14,295 nucleotides of DNA from JAYFNU01 sp964622315 (lineage in GTDB: Bacteria > Bacillota > Clostridia > Oscillospirales > Ruminococcaceae). The first letter of the stretch is position 1. Each line of letters begins with the position of its first letter. The notes beneath the pieces were generated by a model. That model did not search any database, was not told where the DNA came from, and was given only the letters and a program-made list of their open reading frames with translations. This document shows, one piece after another, positions 13,994-14,295 of the stretch. The stretch lies in assembly GCA_964622315.1 (NCBI GenBank), contig CAZUOY010000047.1, forward strand, positions 1-14,295, given 5' to 3'. The translations under genes and the position numbers were made by a program.

Positions 13994-14295
13994 TGGAAGC
14001 TAAGAACAGATACAAAAACGGTCTTCGCGACGGGATACCGATTGCGCTGGGTTACCTTTCGGTCTCCTTTGCGTTCGGACTTTCAGCGGCACGCGGCGGA
14101 CTGCCCGTATGGATGGCGGTGGTCATTTCGATGACCAACCTTACCTCGGCGGGTCAGCTCGCTGGGCTTTCGCTTATTTTATCCTCCGCCGCACTTATCG
14201 AGATGGCGGCTACACAGCTTGTTATAAATCTTCGCTATGCGCTTATGAGCCTTTCCGTTTCACAGAAGCTTCACGAGTCGGTGACGCAGGCGCAG
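13993..14295 (+). CDS. AzlC-family permease, partial (3' end missing)
   Basis: The 101 visible residues begin NRYKNGLRDGIPIALGYLSV and continue with helices and the NLRYALMS motif at about 78-85. Both are typical of AzlC, the large subunit of branched-chain amino acid exporters that usually pairs with the small AzlD. The gene runs off the right edge. Its start overlaps the flippase stop by one base (TAATG), so it is translated from the same message. Its membrane function has no evident link to glycan synthesis; it may simply be a co-transcribed passenger. Confidence 0.82.
   Translation, partial: MEAKNRYKNGLRDGIPIALGYLSVSFAFGLSAARGGLPVWMAVVISMTNLTSAGQLAGLSLILSSAALIEMAATQLVINLRYALMSLSVSQKLHESVTQAQ

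Noticed and set aside
1..14295. CRISPR array, tRNA, rRNA, insertion sequence or transposase
   Set aside because: No repeated spacers, RNA gene signatures, transposase motifs or terminal inverted repeats were seen on reading through the window.

Overview
The window looks like chromosomal DNA of an anaerobic Firmicute, probably an uncultivated gut-type member of the Clostridia. The basis is AG-rich Shine-Dalgarno sites before almost every gene, sigma-A-like promoters with 17-18 bp spacers, a Na+-pumping decarboxylase gamma-type subunit, an NCS2 uracil permease and tightly packed operons. The taxonomic placement is inference; no rRNA or marker gene is present.

Left part (1-2580). A truncated leftward gene encodes an OadG-type membrane anchor joined to the start of a biotinyl domain, and its short leader carries an intrinsic-terminator-like hairpin. 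Diverging from it is uraA (uracil permease) with its own promoter, a 5' leader hairpin and a strong terminator. Next is a small, more AT-rich, single-gene unit for a B-box zinc-finger membrane protein. A bidirectional terminator follows.

Centre and right (2587-13993). Two divergent operons start from one 148-bp intergenic region (7373-7520) with back-to-back promoters and a perfect 12-bp palindrome. The leftward operon is legB (sugar-nucleotide 4,6-dehydratase), legC (PLP aminotransferase), ptmE (CBS + nucleotidyltransferase), cysK and cysE. The rightward operon is neuC/legG (hydrolysing 2-epimerase), two Gfo/Idh/MocA oxidoreductases, neuA/legF (CMP-sugar synthetase), a GT-B-like surface-carbohydrate transferase, a Wzx-like flippase, and the start of an azlC-family gene running off the right edge. 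Gene junctions are 1-4 nt overlaps or gaps of 0-18 nt, so each arm is probably one transcript.

Together the central genes read as most of a legionaminic-acid-like (nonulosonic acid) pathway: NDP-sugar activation, dehydration, 4-amination, 2-epimerisation with NDP release, CMP activation, transfer and export. Two expected steps are absent: the PEP-condensing synthase (NeuB/LegI) and the N-acetyltransferase (LegH). The two oxidoreductases are extra, and one has lost the residues that are catalytic in its family. The cluster therefore either relies on genes elsewhere or makes a modified sugar. Cysteine synthesis genes sit on the same transcript as legB-legC-ptmE, which is unusual.
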